DNA from: a virus
IMG/VR virus record: IMGVR_UViG_3300020202_000189
Span: 1 to 29,516 of that record
Strand: one strand, 5' to 3'
Length of the DNA: 29,516 bases
Shown: positions 22,434 to 29,516 of the stretch, piece by piece
How the letters are laid out: every line of letters starts with the position of its first letter
Numbering within the stretch: position 1 is the first letter of the stretch
Position numbers and translations under genes: made by a program
The notes under the pieces: generated by a model
Told to the model about the DNA's origin: nothing
Seen by the model: the letters and a program-made list of their open reading frames with translations, nothing else
Database searches by the model: none

Positions 22434-23399
22434 TCAAGCCCCAACTATCGCTTTGTAAACGTCGGGCTGGTTCTTGCGCATTGTCGAGATCCACTTGGCC
22501 CGCTTCTGCTCGAGCGTCATGTCGGCGGACGGCCACAGTGCGGCAGCGGCGGCGTCAATCCTCGCCAGCGTTTCGGCGTCGAACCCGGGACCGCCTCCGG
22601 CTCCTGCCCCCGGGGCACCATTGCGCCCACTCGTGCCAGCGAGGCGCCGCTGAGCGTTCGGGTCAGGCGGGGTCGCGACCGGCATCTCGTGATGCTTCGC
22701 AACAAGGGCGGCGGCCTCCCGGAGCACCGCGTATGCGAGGTTCTGGTCCCCGCGCACGTCGCGGCCCTTGTATTTGGTGTTCGCCAGCCGGCGCGCATAC
22801 GAGTTGACGAGGTCTTTGTTGTCGTCGTCGTCGAGCCACGGGAACTCGGCCTCGAGTTTCGCCGCCAGCGGGCTCTTCGGGGGCGGGATGGCGCCCTTGA
22901 CCTCGTTGACCTTCTCCTCGACGAGGTCCATGGACCCGATGCGCCCGCCCTCGGCGATGAGCTCGACGAACTTGTCAATGGACGACGGGTCGTTCGAGTC
23001 CATAGCCGCGAACGTCTCGCGCACGCGCTGCCGGTACGCCTCGAGCGCCTGCTCCTTCGCGCTCTTCGGCTTGGGCCGCGACTCGTCGAACGACTGTTTC
23101 ATCGAGTTCATCGTCTCGATGAGCTTCTGATTGATGCGCTCCCGTTCGGCGCGCTCCTCGGCCAAGAGCCGCTCGAGTTCCTTGTTGCGCTCGAAAATCT
23201 TACCCCGCTGCGCCTTGAGCTCGCGCCGCGTGGGCACCCGCTCCTCCGGCTGCGCCTGCGTCGGGTCCGGCGTCTGTCCGCCCGTCGTAGGCTCCTCGTT
23301 GCCAGCCTCGGGCGCCGCCGACTCGTCGCCCCCGGCGTCCTGCTCGAGTGCAGAGATGTCGTTGTCGGTCGTCGGCGTGCTCTCTCCCTCAAGCTGCAT
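22434..23399 (-). CDS. Scaffolding protein (321 aa)
   Basis: ATG 23399 overlaps the GroES-like gene by 11 bases. The N-terminal 60 residues are strongly acidic and Gly/Pro/Thr-rich (EQDAGGDESAAPEAGNEEPT), then a long coiled coil (KIFERNKELERLLAEERAER), helical segments around 150-220 (SIDKFVELIAEGG, KSPLAAKLEAEFPWLDDDDN), and a C-terminal helical motif ('ADMTLEQKRAKWISTMRKNQ') likely to contact the coat. Composition, charge distribution and location between portal and capsid genes match P22 gp8-type scaffolds, which guide procapsid assembly and then leave. No protease is fused to it. Confidence 0.75.
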   Translation of the reverse strand: MQLEGESTPTTDNDISALEQDAGGDESAAPEAGNEEPTTGGQTPDPTQAQPEERVPTRRELKAQRGKIFERNKELERLLAEERAERERINQKLIETMNSMKQSFDESRPKPKSAKEQALEAYRQRVRETFAAMDSNDPSSIDKFVELIAEGGRIGSMDLVEEKVNEVKGAIPPPKSPLAAKLEAEFPWLDDDDNKDLVNSYARRLANTKYKGRDVRGDQNLAYAVLREAAALVAKHHEMPVATPPDPNAQRRLAGTSGRNGAPGAGAGGGPGFDAETLARIDAAAAALWPSADMTLEQKRAKWISTMRKNQPDVYKAIVGA

Positions 23400-23982
23400 T
23401 GGCGGCCTCCTTTGCGATCGGCGCGGGCTTAACTACGTGCAGGCCGTTCCCTTGCTTGTCGACGACGTACACGAAACGCATCTGGCCTGAAGCGATGCGG
23501 TCGTCGAGGTCGTAGCTGCCGTGACACTCGCGCACGGGCACCTGCAACCAGTCCGCTAGGTCCACAATCTCGGCAGTGCCGCCCGCCTGAAAACGGTGCG
23601 ACAGCTCCTCGTTGCCAGCGAAGTGGCCCCACTTGATGATGTCGCCGATGAGAATGCCGTGGCTGCGCATCCAATCCCGCGCGCCGCAACCGGCCTTGAG
23701 CAGCACGCCCTCATTGAGCACCGTCGCGACGTTCTCAACCTCGCCGGTCTCCTGGTCCTTCCACTTGCCGAACGTCGGGATGTGAAGGCCGCCGACTTTG
23801 ATCTCGACGGGCTTGAGCCGGAACACCAGCATCAGGTCGTCCGCGGGCTGGTAGCGCAGCGGCGGAATCTTGAACCTCTCGCACCGCTCTTTGAGCCTCG
23901 CGGCGGCGAGCCGGTTCAACTCCTCCCACGCGTCGTGCTCCTCAGGCGTGTAGACCACCGAAGGCAAGGCGTGGTCGCTCAC
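23389..23982 (-). CDS. GroES-like co-chaperonin fold protein (197 aa)
   Basis: ATG 23982 in an ATGA overlap. After a helical N-terminus (HDAWEELNRLAAARLKERCE) the core aligns by eye with GroES: 'LMLVFRLKPVEIKVGGLHIP' compared with GroES 'VIVKRKEVETKSAGGIVL', including the mobile-loop type 'GG-h-h-h'; then 'NVATVLNEGVLL' compared with 'GEVLAVGNGRIL', and 'GDIIKWGHFAGNE' compared with GroES 'GDIVIF...YG'. The C-terminus adds 'RFVYVVDKQGNGLHVVKPAP'. Phage co-chaperonins (T4 Gp31 type) replace host GroES for folding the major capsid protein. The head-module location supports that role. It is longer than GroES because of an N-terminal extension and insertions. Homology is read by eye only. Confidence 0.5.
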   Translation of the reverse strand: MSDHALPSVVYTPEEHDAWEELNRLAAARLKERCERFKIPPLRYQPADDLMLVFRLKPVEIKVGGLHIPTFGKWKDQETGEVENVATVLNEGVLLKAGCGARDWMRSHGILIGDIIKWGHFAGNEELSHRFQAGGTAEIVDLADWLQVPVRECHGSYDLDDRIASGQMRFVYVVDKQGNGLHVVKPAPIAKEAANAA

Positions 23983-24209
23983 TGCTCGTCTCCGCTCAGC
24001 GATTCGAGGATGTGCCCGAGCGCGCGCGCCTCACCAAACGCGGTGAGCCGCTGCTGCTCCTGCATCAGCGCTTGATCGCGATTGCTCGCCGGGGACGACA
24101 GCGAGACCACCGCCTGCGCGCGCTGGTCACGCCATTCCCGCAATTCCCGGATGAATTCCTGCGTCTCCTCCATCTGCAGCCATAGCTTCCGTCGGTTGTC
24201 CTGGGTCAT
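23979..24209 (-). CDS. Small coiled-coil protein (76 aa) overlapping the portal end
   Basis: ATG 24209 with AAGGAGAG eight bases upstream lies inside the portal frame, overlapping its last 83 bases in another frame. The sequence (WLQMEETQEFIRELREWRDQ ... QALMQEQQRLTAFGEARALG) is helical and charged. The strong ribosome site and ATGA coupling to the GroES-like gene support it. An in-frame ATG at 24173 is an alternative start. No function recognised; perhaps a small assembly factor. Confidence 0.6.
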   Translation of the reverse strand: MTQDNRRKLWLQMEETQEFIRELREWRDQRAQAVVSLSSPASNRDQALMQEQQRLTAFGEARALGHILESLSGDEQ

Positions 24210-26331
24210 CTGGGCTCTCTCCTTCTGGTTGCTCGCCCTGCATCTCGGGCGTGACAGGCATCTGCGGCGGCTCGGCCCTGGCGACCATCTCGGCCAGGGC
24301 TGGCTCGTCCATGCTTGTGAAGAACTTGTGCGCGACGCTGCGGGTAATAAGCGCCGTAGTCACCGGGTCGAATGTCCCCGGCGGGATTTGCGTCAGCGCC
24401 TGCAGCATCTTCATGGCCTTCGCCTCACGCTGCGGCTGGCTGGCCATGTTCGGGTCCGACGTCGAGACGATGTCGAAGTCCTCGAGGGCCGCGTAGTCCT
24501 CGCGCGTGACGTGGAACTCCTCGACGGGCGGCGGCGGCTCCCACTCCGGGATGCTTTGGTCGCGCGGCGCCTGATACGAGAACGTGTCGCCCTCCTCGTC
24601 GAGCGTCTGCGACAGGATGTACGCGAACACCTGTTGCTCATTGAGGCGCGAGCGGTCGATGCGCGCCGCGATGGTGCTGATGCCCTCCATCGCGTTCGCA
24701 TTCCGAATCTCGGTCTCGGCCGCCGTCTGCCCTGACATGCCCTCGGCGCCGCCGACGACGTCGTCTACTGTGATTTCCTGAACCGACTGCGCCATCCGCT
24801 CCTCGAGCTTGAAGGCGTTCGGGTCGGGCGGCGGGAACTGCAGAACGTGGATGCCAGCGCCGGCGTTTACCTGCTCCGGGGTGAGCTGCGTCTCGGTCAC
24901 CTCGCCGAGCACAAGCTTCTGCTCGCCGCGCGGCCCTCGAGCGAACCGCGACTGCACGCCCGTCGGCCGCTGGTTGAGCCGCATGAGGCTCGCGTAGCCG
25001 CTCATCGCCTCGTTGGCGACGATGTTCGGACCCTCGACGAGCACGCCGATGCCGTAGTGGTAAAACCCCTCCGGGTTCGGCAAGCACGGGTAGTGCGTGA
25101 ACCTGTGAAACGGCACCTTGCGCGCGGGCGCGGGCAGCGGTGGCTCCTGGGGCGGCGAAGGCGGCAGCGGCAGCATCGCCGGGTCGGGCGCCGGCAGCGG
25201 GTTGCCGAACTCGTCGACACCTGGCACCGCCATGGCCGCGTGCTCGTCGAGCGCGATGTTGTAAGCCTCGTTTGCCGCCTGCATCTCGGCGTCGCGAAGC
25301 TGCATCTCGCGCCGGTAGCGCTGAGCGTCCCGCGGGTCGTCCTTCTCGCACAGCGTGAGCCGCAGGACCGTGCGGGTCATCTCGTCGACGCACACGGTGA
25401 CGTGGCGCTGACGCTTCTCGCCCGGCAAAAGTAGCCAGCGGTCCTGTTCGATGATTTTCCGGGGCGCGTCGTCGTCGTGCGACGGCGGCTTAGTGCCCTG
25501 GATGTCGTCGGCAGTCCGCTGGACTTCGCCCTGCCGCTGCGGCTGATCGCCCGCGCCCGGCGTCGGCGCGCCGTCTTCTCCGTACGGCTGCGGGTAGAGC
25601 TTGGCGACGTTGACGTAATAGTCGTCGTCTGCCAACTGCTCGAGCTCGTGCCGGTAGTACTCTTTGATCCACGACTTCCGCGGCACGTCGGCCATGTCCG
25701 GCCGGTCGCTCTTGCACTTGTACGGGACGATGAAGTTGTCCGAGTTGATGAACTCGAAGCACGGGCGCCGCTCGAGCGGGTTGTAGTACCAGACGCTGAA
25801 CGCGCTGCCGTAGAGCAGAATCTGCACGCCGCCGCGGTCGTACGACGGCACGTACTCGGGCACGCGCTTGCGCAGGTAGTAGTTCGTGTGACGCGTGATC
25901 TTGCGGGCCTGCGTCTTGCGGTCTGGTACAGCCGTGTCCCACGTGTAGAAGTCGCCGCTCGCCGGGAAAAAGTGGCGATGCATGCGCGGGTGGAACAGGT
26001 TCACAGCCTTCGTCAGGTACGGCATGTGAACGAAGAGCAGGTTTTTCTCGAACGCGTTCTTGCTCGGAATCTCGCCCGAGAAGAGTTGCACCCAGCGCGC
26101 CTTGCGCTTGCGCCACCCTTCGCTGCTACCGAGGTCGATGTCCTTGTCTCGGACGACGCGCTCGCCGACCGCGACGAGAAACTTCTCGGGCAGAATCTTG
26201 GCGAGGTTCACCTCCTGCTCGTACGAAGCAGGGGAGGGCGCTGCAGCGGCCTCGGCCATCATCTCGACCATCTGCGGGTCAACGCCCGCATCTGCGGCCA
26301 TGGCCGCCGTATCCATCGGTGTTTCAGCCAT
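24127..26331 (-). CDS. Portal protein (734 aa)
   Basis: The length agrees with P22-like portals (725 aa in P22). After an Ala-rich N-terminus the protein has the typical portal pattern: 'WVQLFSGEIPSKNAFEKNLL', 'YDRGGVQILLYGSAFSVWYY' (stem/wing segment), 'KSWIKEYYRHELEQLADDDY', 'PFHRFTHYPCLPNPEGFYHY' followed by 'GIGVLVEGPNIVANEAMSGY', and 'VVGGAEGMSGQTAAETEIRN' with the helical 'GISTIAARIDRSRLNEQQVF'. It forms the dodecameric channel through which DNA is packaged and ejected. The C-terminus is Pro-rich and its last 83 bases are shared with the next gene. Start ATG 26331 overlaps the terminase stop by eight bases. Confidence 0.85.
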   Translation of the reverse strand: MAETPMDTAAMAADAGVDPQMVEMMAEAAAAPSPASYEQEVNLAKILPEKFLVAVGERVVRDKDIDLGSSEGWRKRKARWVQLFSGEIPSKNAFEKNLLFVHMPYLTKAVNLFHPRMHRHFFPASGDFYTWDTAVPDRKTQARKITRHTNYYLRKRVPEYVPSYDRGGVQILLYGSAFSVWYYNPLERRPCFEFINSDNFIVPYKCKSDRPDMADVPRKSWIKEYYRHELEQLADDDYYVNVAKLYPQPYGEDGAPTPGAGDQPQRQGEVQRTADDIQGTKPPSHDDDAPRKIIEQDRWLLLPGEKRQRHVTVCVDEMTRTVLRLTLCEKDDPRDAQRYRREMQLRDAEMQAANEAYNIALDEHAAMAVPGVDEFGNPLPAPDPAMLPLPPSPPQEPPLPAPARKVPFHRFTHYPCLPNPEGFYHYGIGVLVEGPNIVANEAMSGYASLMRLNQRPTGVQSRFARGPRGEQKLVLGEVTETQLTPEQVNAGAGIHVLQFPPPDPNAFKLEERMAQSVQEITVDDVVGGAEGMSGQTAAETEIRNANAMEGISTIAARIDRSRLNEQQVFAYILSQTLDEEGDTFSYQAPRDQSIPEWEPPPPVEEFHVTREDYAALEDFDIVSTSDPNMASQPQREAKAMKMLQALTQIPPGTFDPVTTALITRSVAHKFFTSMDEPALAEMVARAEPPQMPVTPEMQGEQPEGESPDDPGQPTEAMAADGGDAGIHPGIAGMA

Positions 26332-28081
26332 CGCTCGCGTACCAGTCTGGGAATGCGCTTCCCGTTGCGCGGGCCTCTCGTAGTTTCAAAATCTCGACGA
26401 CGACGCCGGTCGCCTTCGACTCGTGCGTCTCGTGTTCGCCGGCTAGGGGCCGCGACATCACCCCGTAGGCGAGCGCGTCCATGTCGTGGTCGTCGGCGTT
26501 CGTGTCCCACACGTCCGGGTCGTTCGGGTCGAACGCCAGGAGCGGGATCGTCACGATGGGGCCCGTCTCCTCCCAGCCGCTTCCATCGGTCGACCGGATG
26601 CGCGTCTTGCACGACCGGAAAAAGCGCAGCCCTGGGATCACAAACTCGCCGCGCGCGTTCGGCGTACGCCGCCGCAGCCGGTTGCGAATCTGCTCGGCCG
26701 CCGAGTGCCGCATGCCCGTGCCCTTGTCGGCGCGGAAGAACCCGACGCCCATGCGGTCGAGAATCTCGCCGCGCGACTCGCCCGATTCGCCCGAGCGCGC
26801 CCAGACCGACGAGTCCATCGGCCCCCACACCGTCGACATGTCCTGCGTCGGGTCCCACTCGGCCTCGACGATGAGCTGGCCGTTGACGAAGAGCGGCTCC
26901 GACTCGATGTCCTTGATGCGCCGGCCGAGTTCTTCGGCGGTGAGCTTGCGCGTCGACAGCGACCGATAGCAGACGAGGTTCCCCTCGGGGTCGACGGCGA
27001 ACCACAATACCGACGACCGGCTCGAGAACCCGTAGTCAGCGCATTTGAACCGCGTCCAACTGTTCGGGATGCGGAACGGCTCGCAGATGTGGACCGACGG
27101 ATCCCAGTCCTCGCCAACCCAGGCTCCCTCGTCGACGTCCCAGTCGTTGAGGAGCAGCGCGCGCCGCGTGGCCTCCGAGCGCATCATGAGCGATGCCTCG
27201 TACTTGCCGTCCTCCATCAGCGCCGGGTTGTCGTAAAGGTTCGATGGGATGTAGACCTGCCAGTCCTCCACGATGCGGCCGTCGAGCAGCGTCGTGCGCA
27301 CCTTCACCGACGTCTCGGGCTCGGCGACCGTGACGAACCGCCGCTTGAGCCAGAGCTTCGTGCTCGTGCCGATAGGGTTCGTGAGCAGGTAAAGCTGCAG
27401 CATCCGCCCGAGGCCCTCGTCGTCGGCGACGCGGATGCGCTGGTCGATCTTGTCGATTTGCTTGACCGTGAACTGGACCGCCTCGTCCATCACGACCATC
27501 GAGTAGTTGCCGCCCCAGTACTTCTCCCAGTCGTCGTCGTGCTCCATGCCGCCGAACTGCACGACGTAGCCGCCGGCCGACGGGAACGTGGCGGTCTTCT
27601 GCACCTCGTTCCAGACGACGTTCGGATCAATCCGACGCATGATCGTCTTGAAGTGCGAGATGACCTGCAGCAACTCCGGCATCGTCCGCCGCAGGAACAG
27701 AAAGTGGCCCTTGGACGCGCTTATCTCGCCGGCCTCAAAGCGCGCCTTCTCGAGCGCGTACTGCTTGAGCCACAGATGGGACCCGGCAAACGTCTTCGAA
27801 CCACCGGCGCCACCGCCGCCGAGAACCCAGCGCTCAGTCGCAGTGAAAAGCTTCTCCTGCTGCCCGAGGAACGGCGCGAACACCACCTCGGGCGGCAAGT
27901 GACGCCGACACACGACGCGGTCCGAATACCTGTGACACGCGGCCTTCTCGCAGCCGGGCTCGTGGCAACGGCCGTGCGGGTACTTGCCGAACCCGTACTT
28001 GTTCTCGTTCGAGATAGTCGAGCCGCCCGGCCTCCGGTGCGGCTCCTTACCATCGTGCGGCCCGAACGACGACAGATGCAT
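26324..28081 (-). CDS. Terminase large subunit (585 aa) with N-terminal zinc-binding motif
   Basis: ATG 28081 forms a TAATG overlap with the previous stop. The ATPase has Walker A 'GGGGAGGSKT' at 88-97 and Walker B 'MVVMDE' at 195-200. The nuclease half begins at 'FKCADYGFSSRSSVLWFAVD' (D349) and ends with 'DHDMDALAYG' (D535), giving an RNase-H-like fold that cuts concatemers. Before the ATPase, residues 39-61 hold C39-x4-C44-x4-C49 ... C58-x2-H61, a zinc-knuckle-like extension similar in design to the knuckles of the HNH endonuclease here. It packages DNA through the portal encoded next. The length exceeds P22 gp2 (499 aa), partly from this extension. Confidence 0.9.
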   Translation of the reverse strand: MHLSSFGPHDGKEPHRRPGGSTISNENKYGFGKYPHGRCHEPGCEKAACHRYSDRVVCRRHLPPEVVFAPFLGQQEKLFTATERWVLGGGGAGGSKTFAGSHLWLKQYALEKARFEAGEISASKGHFLFLRRTMPELLQVISHFKTIMRRIDPNVVWNEVQKTATFPSAGGYVVQFGGMEHDDDWEKYWGGNYSMVVMDEAVQFTVKQIDKIDQRIRVADDEGLGRMLQLYLLTNPIGTSTKLWLKRRFVTVAEPETSVKVRTTLLDGRIVEDWQVYIPSNLYDNPALMEDGKYEASLMMRSEATRRALLLNDWDVDEGAWVGEDWDPSVHICEPFRIPNSWTRFKCADYGFSSRSSVLWFAVDPEGNLVCYRSLSTRKLTAEELGRRIKDIESEPLFVNGQLIVEAEWDPTQDMSTVWGPMDSSVWARSGESGESRGEILDRMGVGFFRADKGTGMRHSAAEQIRNRLRRRTPNARGEFVIPGLRFFRSCKTRIRSTDGSGWEETGPIVTIPLLAFDPNDPDVWDTNADDHDMDALAYGVMSRPLAGEHETHESKATGVVVEILKLREARATGSAFPDWYASDG

Positions 28082-28536
28082 TACGGCCGCCTCACCTCGA
28101 CCCAGGCCGACCACTCGACGGTGCCGACACCGCCGTCGGTGACCTTCACAAACATCTCCGAGTCGCTGTTGACGCCGAGCTGACAGTCGAGCCCAGCGTG
28201 TGACTCGATGGCCGTCGCCAGCGTGACAGTCGCCCCGCGCTGTGCCGCTGCCGTCACGCCTACGCGCTGAAAGAGCCCGGCGAACTCGTAGCGAGCGTAA
28301 ACGGAACCGTCCTCCGACGTCCCGACGACCAGGGCACGCATCTCGGCCACCTCGTCGGCCCCGAGCGGGTCGCTCCGGTAAATCTCCGTCAGCGTGTTCG
28401 TCGCCGCGGTCGTGAGCGCCCGGAGCCGCGATTCCTTCTGGTTCAGCGCCGTGCGCACCTGGCGCAGGCACCGCGCGAGCTTCCGCGGGTCGTCCCGATC
28501 GTCGGTGAAGTCCGTCTCGACGGTGAGCTTGCTCAA
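28081..28536 (-). CDS. Hypothetical coil and beta-sandwich protein (151 aa)
   Basis: TTG start at 28536 in a TTGA overlap, with GGAG before it. The N-terminus is a short coil (DPRKLARCLRQVRTALNQKE), and the C-terminal half is beta-rich ('GSVYARYEFAGLFQRVGVTA', 'RGATVTLATAIES', 'MFVKVTDGGVGTVEWSAWVE'), resembling small phage structural proteins. It is coupled to the terminase by TAATG. It may be a minor virion component or a packaging accessory; I cannot name it. Confidence 0.55.
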   Translation of the reverse strand: MSKLTVETDFTDDRDDPRKLARCLRQVRTALNQKESRLRALTTAATNTLTEIYRSDPLGADEVAEMRALVVGTSEDGSVYARYEFAGLFQRVGVTAAAQRGATVTLATAIESHAGLDCQLGVNSDSEMFVKVTDGGVGTVEWSAWVEVRRP

Positions 28537-28976
28537 GGCTTCTCTCCGCCAAGCGCCGTGACGTCGATGACGGGAGCGTTGTCGCGCGCCTCGCGCGTCC
28601 TCTCGACCGGCGGCGGGAGCACGACCTGCACCGCCATCGCGGGCTTTGCGTCGCTTGCCTCGCGCGTGCGCAACTCGAACCGCCGCTGCGCCATCTTCAC
28701 GTAGTAGGGAACTTCCTTCTCCGTGCGCTTGGCGTCCGTCGCGATCTGGAGCTCCTCGCGCGTCCACCCGGCCTTCTCGATGGCGGCGTCGTCCTGGTTG
28801 AGGAGCAGCTCGCCCTCCTCGTAGTTCCGTAGGCGCTTCGCGAGCCCGGCGGCCCGCACGAGCTCCACGTCCGCCTCGGCGACGTCCGCGATGATGGACG
28901 CCAGGGCGTTGCGACGAGCAATGAGCCCCTCCTGCTTCGGGGGCAGCCTCCGAGCGATGGTGGTCTCGCCCTTCAC
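28533..28976 (-). CDS. Possible small terminase subunit (147 aa)
   Basis: GTG 28976 in a GTGA overlap; the longer frame to 29141 would overlap the HTH gene heavily and is rejected. The protein is helical (ALASIIADVAEADVELVRAA, 'LAKRLRNYEEGELLLNQDDA', 'IATDAKRTEKEVPYYVKMAQ', 'RRFELRTREAS') and ends with a Pro-flanked strand 'AVQVVLPPPVERT' and 'APVIDVTALGG'. A helical core followed by such a C-terminal strand segment is seen in many phage small terminases, which recognise the packaging site. No clear HTH is visible, so the upstream HTH protein is the alternative candidate. Confidence 0.4.
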   Translation of the reverse strand: MKGETTIARRLPPKQEGLIARRNALASIIADVAEADVELVRAAGLAKRLRNYEEGELLLNQDDAAIEKAGWTREELQIATDAKRTEKEVPYYVKMAQRRFELRTREASDAKPAMAVQVVLPPPVERTREARDNAPVIDVTALGGEKP

Positions 28977-29425
28977 TTGGGCGGCCTCACCGGCTCTGGA
29001 ATCTGGACGACCTTCGTGTACCGCTCCAAAAACGCCTTGAAGGACCGCCCCGGAATCCGCCAGCGCGCGCCGCGCCCGTTTTCGGCGCCGATGTGGATCG
29101 CGCCCGGGAACTTCCCCTGGCGGCACCAGTTGCCGACGCACCAGACGCTGACGTTCAGCGCCCGTGCGATCTCAGGCGTCGTGTAGATCCAGTCGAGCTT
29201 GTCCTTCGCCCGCTTCCAGTGGGACGCCTTCCAATAGGGCATCTTCCGCCCCGTCGACCACTCCCAGAACCCATCACACGGCAGCCCCGTGATCGGGTGA
29301 AGCGGCCTTTCGTTCCACGGCGGCTCCTGACCCGGCTCGAAGATTTTCTTGACCGCACCGTCGTACTGCTTGCGGTCCACCCGGACCACGACATCAGGCA
29401 GCGGTGCGCGGACGGGCTCAGCCAC
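28973..29425 (-). CDS. Helix-turn-helix DNA-binding protein (150 aa)
   Basis: Shown from GTG 29425; the GAGGGG next to it is too close for a ribosome site, so the true start may be a downstream GTG. The C-terminal half contains an excisionase/MerR-type HTH: 'IYTTPEIARALNVSVWCVGN' followed by 'WCRQGKFPGAIHI' and 'GARWRIPGRSFKAFLERY'. The N-terminal half includes 'PPWNERPLHPITGLPCDGFW'. As the first gene of the packaging operon, behind a palindrome cluster, it may regulate that operon or recognise the packaging site as a small terminase. Confidence 0.65.
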   Translation of the reverse strand: MAEPVRAPLPDVVVRVDRKQYDGAVKKIFEPGQEPPWNERPLHPITGLPCDGFWEWSTGRKMPYWKASHWKRAKDKLDWIYTTPEIARALNVSVWCVGNWCRQGKFPGAIHIGAENGRGARWRIPGRSFKAFLERYTKVVQIPEPVRPPK

Positions 29426-29435
29426 CCCTCATGTG

Positions 29436-29468
29436 TGCCATATTGACAAACCGTGTGTCAATCTGGCA
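29436..29468. promoter_or_regulatory. 33-base inverted repeat, operator candidate
   Basis: TGCCATATTGACA (29436-29448) and TGTCAATCTGGCA (29456-29468) form 13-base arms with one mismatch around a 7-base spacer. It is located 11 bases before the first gene of the packaging operon. The arms contain TTGACA half-sites shared with the next palindrome. A dimeric regulator binding site is likely; no -10 box at proper spacing was found on either strand. Confidence 0.5.
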
Positions 29469-29477
29469 CGAGTGAGT

Positions 29478-29502
29478 GTGTCACGTGTGACAATTTGTCA
29501 CA
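29478..29502. promoter_or_regulatory. Second TGACA palindrome, operator candidate
   Basis: TGTGACAA-T-TTGTCACA (29486-29502) is a perfect palindrome of 8-base arms around one base, preceded by another TGTCAC half-site at 29479-29484. It shares the TGACA core with the 29436-29468 repeat. An ATG on the plus strand at 29511 behind AGGGG may begin a divergent gene beyond the window; that gene could encode the regulator. Confidence 0.5.
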
Positions 29503-29516
29503 GGGGCCCGATGACC

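Noticed and set aside
28977-29141. Longer N-terminus for the possible small terminase
   Set aside because: It would overlap the HTH gene by 169 bases; the GTGA coupling at 28976 fits the pattern of all neighbouring junctions.
29464-29470. TGGCACG, like a sigma54 -24 element
   Set aside because: The required -12 TTGC-type element is missing at proper spacing on either strand. The motif is explained by the inverted repeat.
1-29516. CRISPR array, insertion sequence, rRNA or complete tRNA
   Set aside because: No regularly spaced repeats, transposase motifs, rRNA segments or full-length tRNA folds were found by reading.

Overview
The window is one contiguous piece of a high-GC tailed-phage genome (or prophage), about 29.5 kb, carrying the head, tail, DNA-ejection and lysis modules of a P22-like podovirus plus the start of an early or recombination region. 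The family-level evidence is a large terminase with Walker motifs, a portal of P22-like length (734 aa), an acidic coiled-coil scaffold, a major capsid protein, a gp4-like adaptor, a 473-aa P22 gp10-like tail hub, a pectate-lyase-type tailspike and three ejection-type proteins, with no tape measure or sheath gene. GC content, codon use and strong AGGAGG-type ribosome sites fit a high-GC bacterial host, but nothing identifies that host. No integrase or partition gene is visible, so the lifestyle is undecided.

Almost everything is transcribed on the minus strand, from right to left. Order of transcription: an operator-like palindrome cluster at the right edge; an HTH protein, a possible small terminase and a small virion-like protein (29425-28081); large terminase, portal, a small coiled-coil protein, a GroES-like protein and scaffold (28081-22434); a structured 188-bp gap and a 178-aa protein; then a capsid block (21686-19200: head protein, major capsid protein, beta-helix protein) flanked by two rho-independent terminator candidates. 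Next come a second beta-helix protein, a zinc-ribbon/helical-repeat/beta-sandwich protein, two small beta-sandwich proteins, a helical protein, the adaptor, the tailspike and the hub (19106-11541), then three ejection-type proteins (11544-6781). Two small beta-rich proteins follow, and then a lysis cassette (4998-3763) with a coiled-coil membrane protein, a holin-like protein and an M15 peptidase.

The left 3.8 kb holds a VRR-NUC nuclease, an HTH protein, a sigma70-like promoter with direct repeats, a run of small unknown proteins and a PD-(D/E)XK exonuclease with its usual companion gene. The last gene runs off the left edge.

Only two convincing genes are on the plus strand: an HNH homing-type endonuclease (6074-6775) and a small membrane or secreted protein (8697-9014). 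Both sit between ejection genes like late insertions. Most minus-strand junctions are ATGA, GTGA, TTGA or TGATG overlaps. These settled many start codons and imply a long translationally coupled operon.

Most interesting: the GroES-like gene inside the head module, the terminator-bracketed capsid block with tandem beta-helix paralogues, the zinc-binding N-terminus on the terminase, the palindrome cluster at the right edge, and two structured intergenic stretches (185-266 and 22256-22417). All functional calls come from reading motifs by eye; no database search was made.
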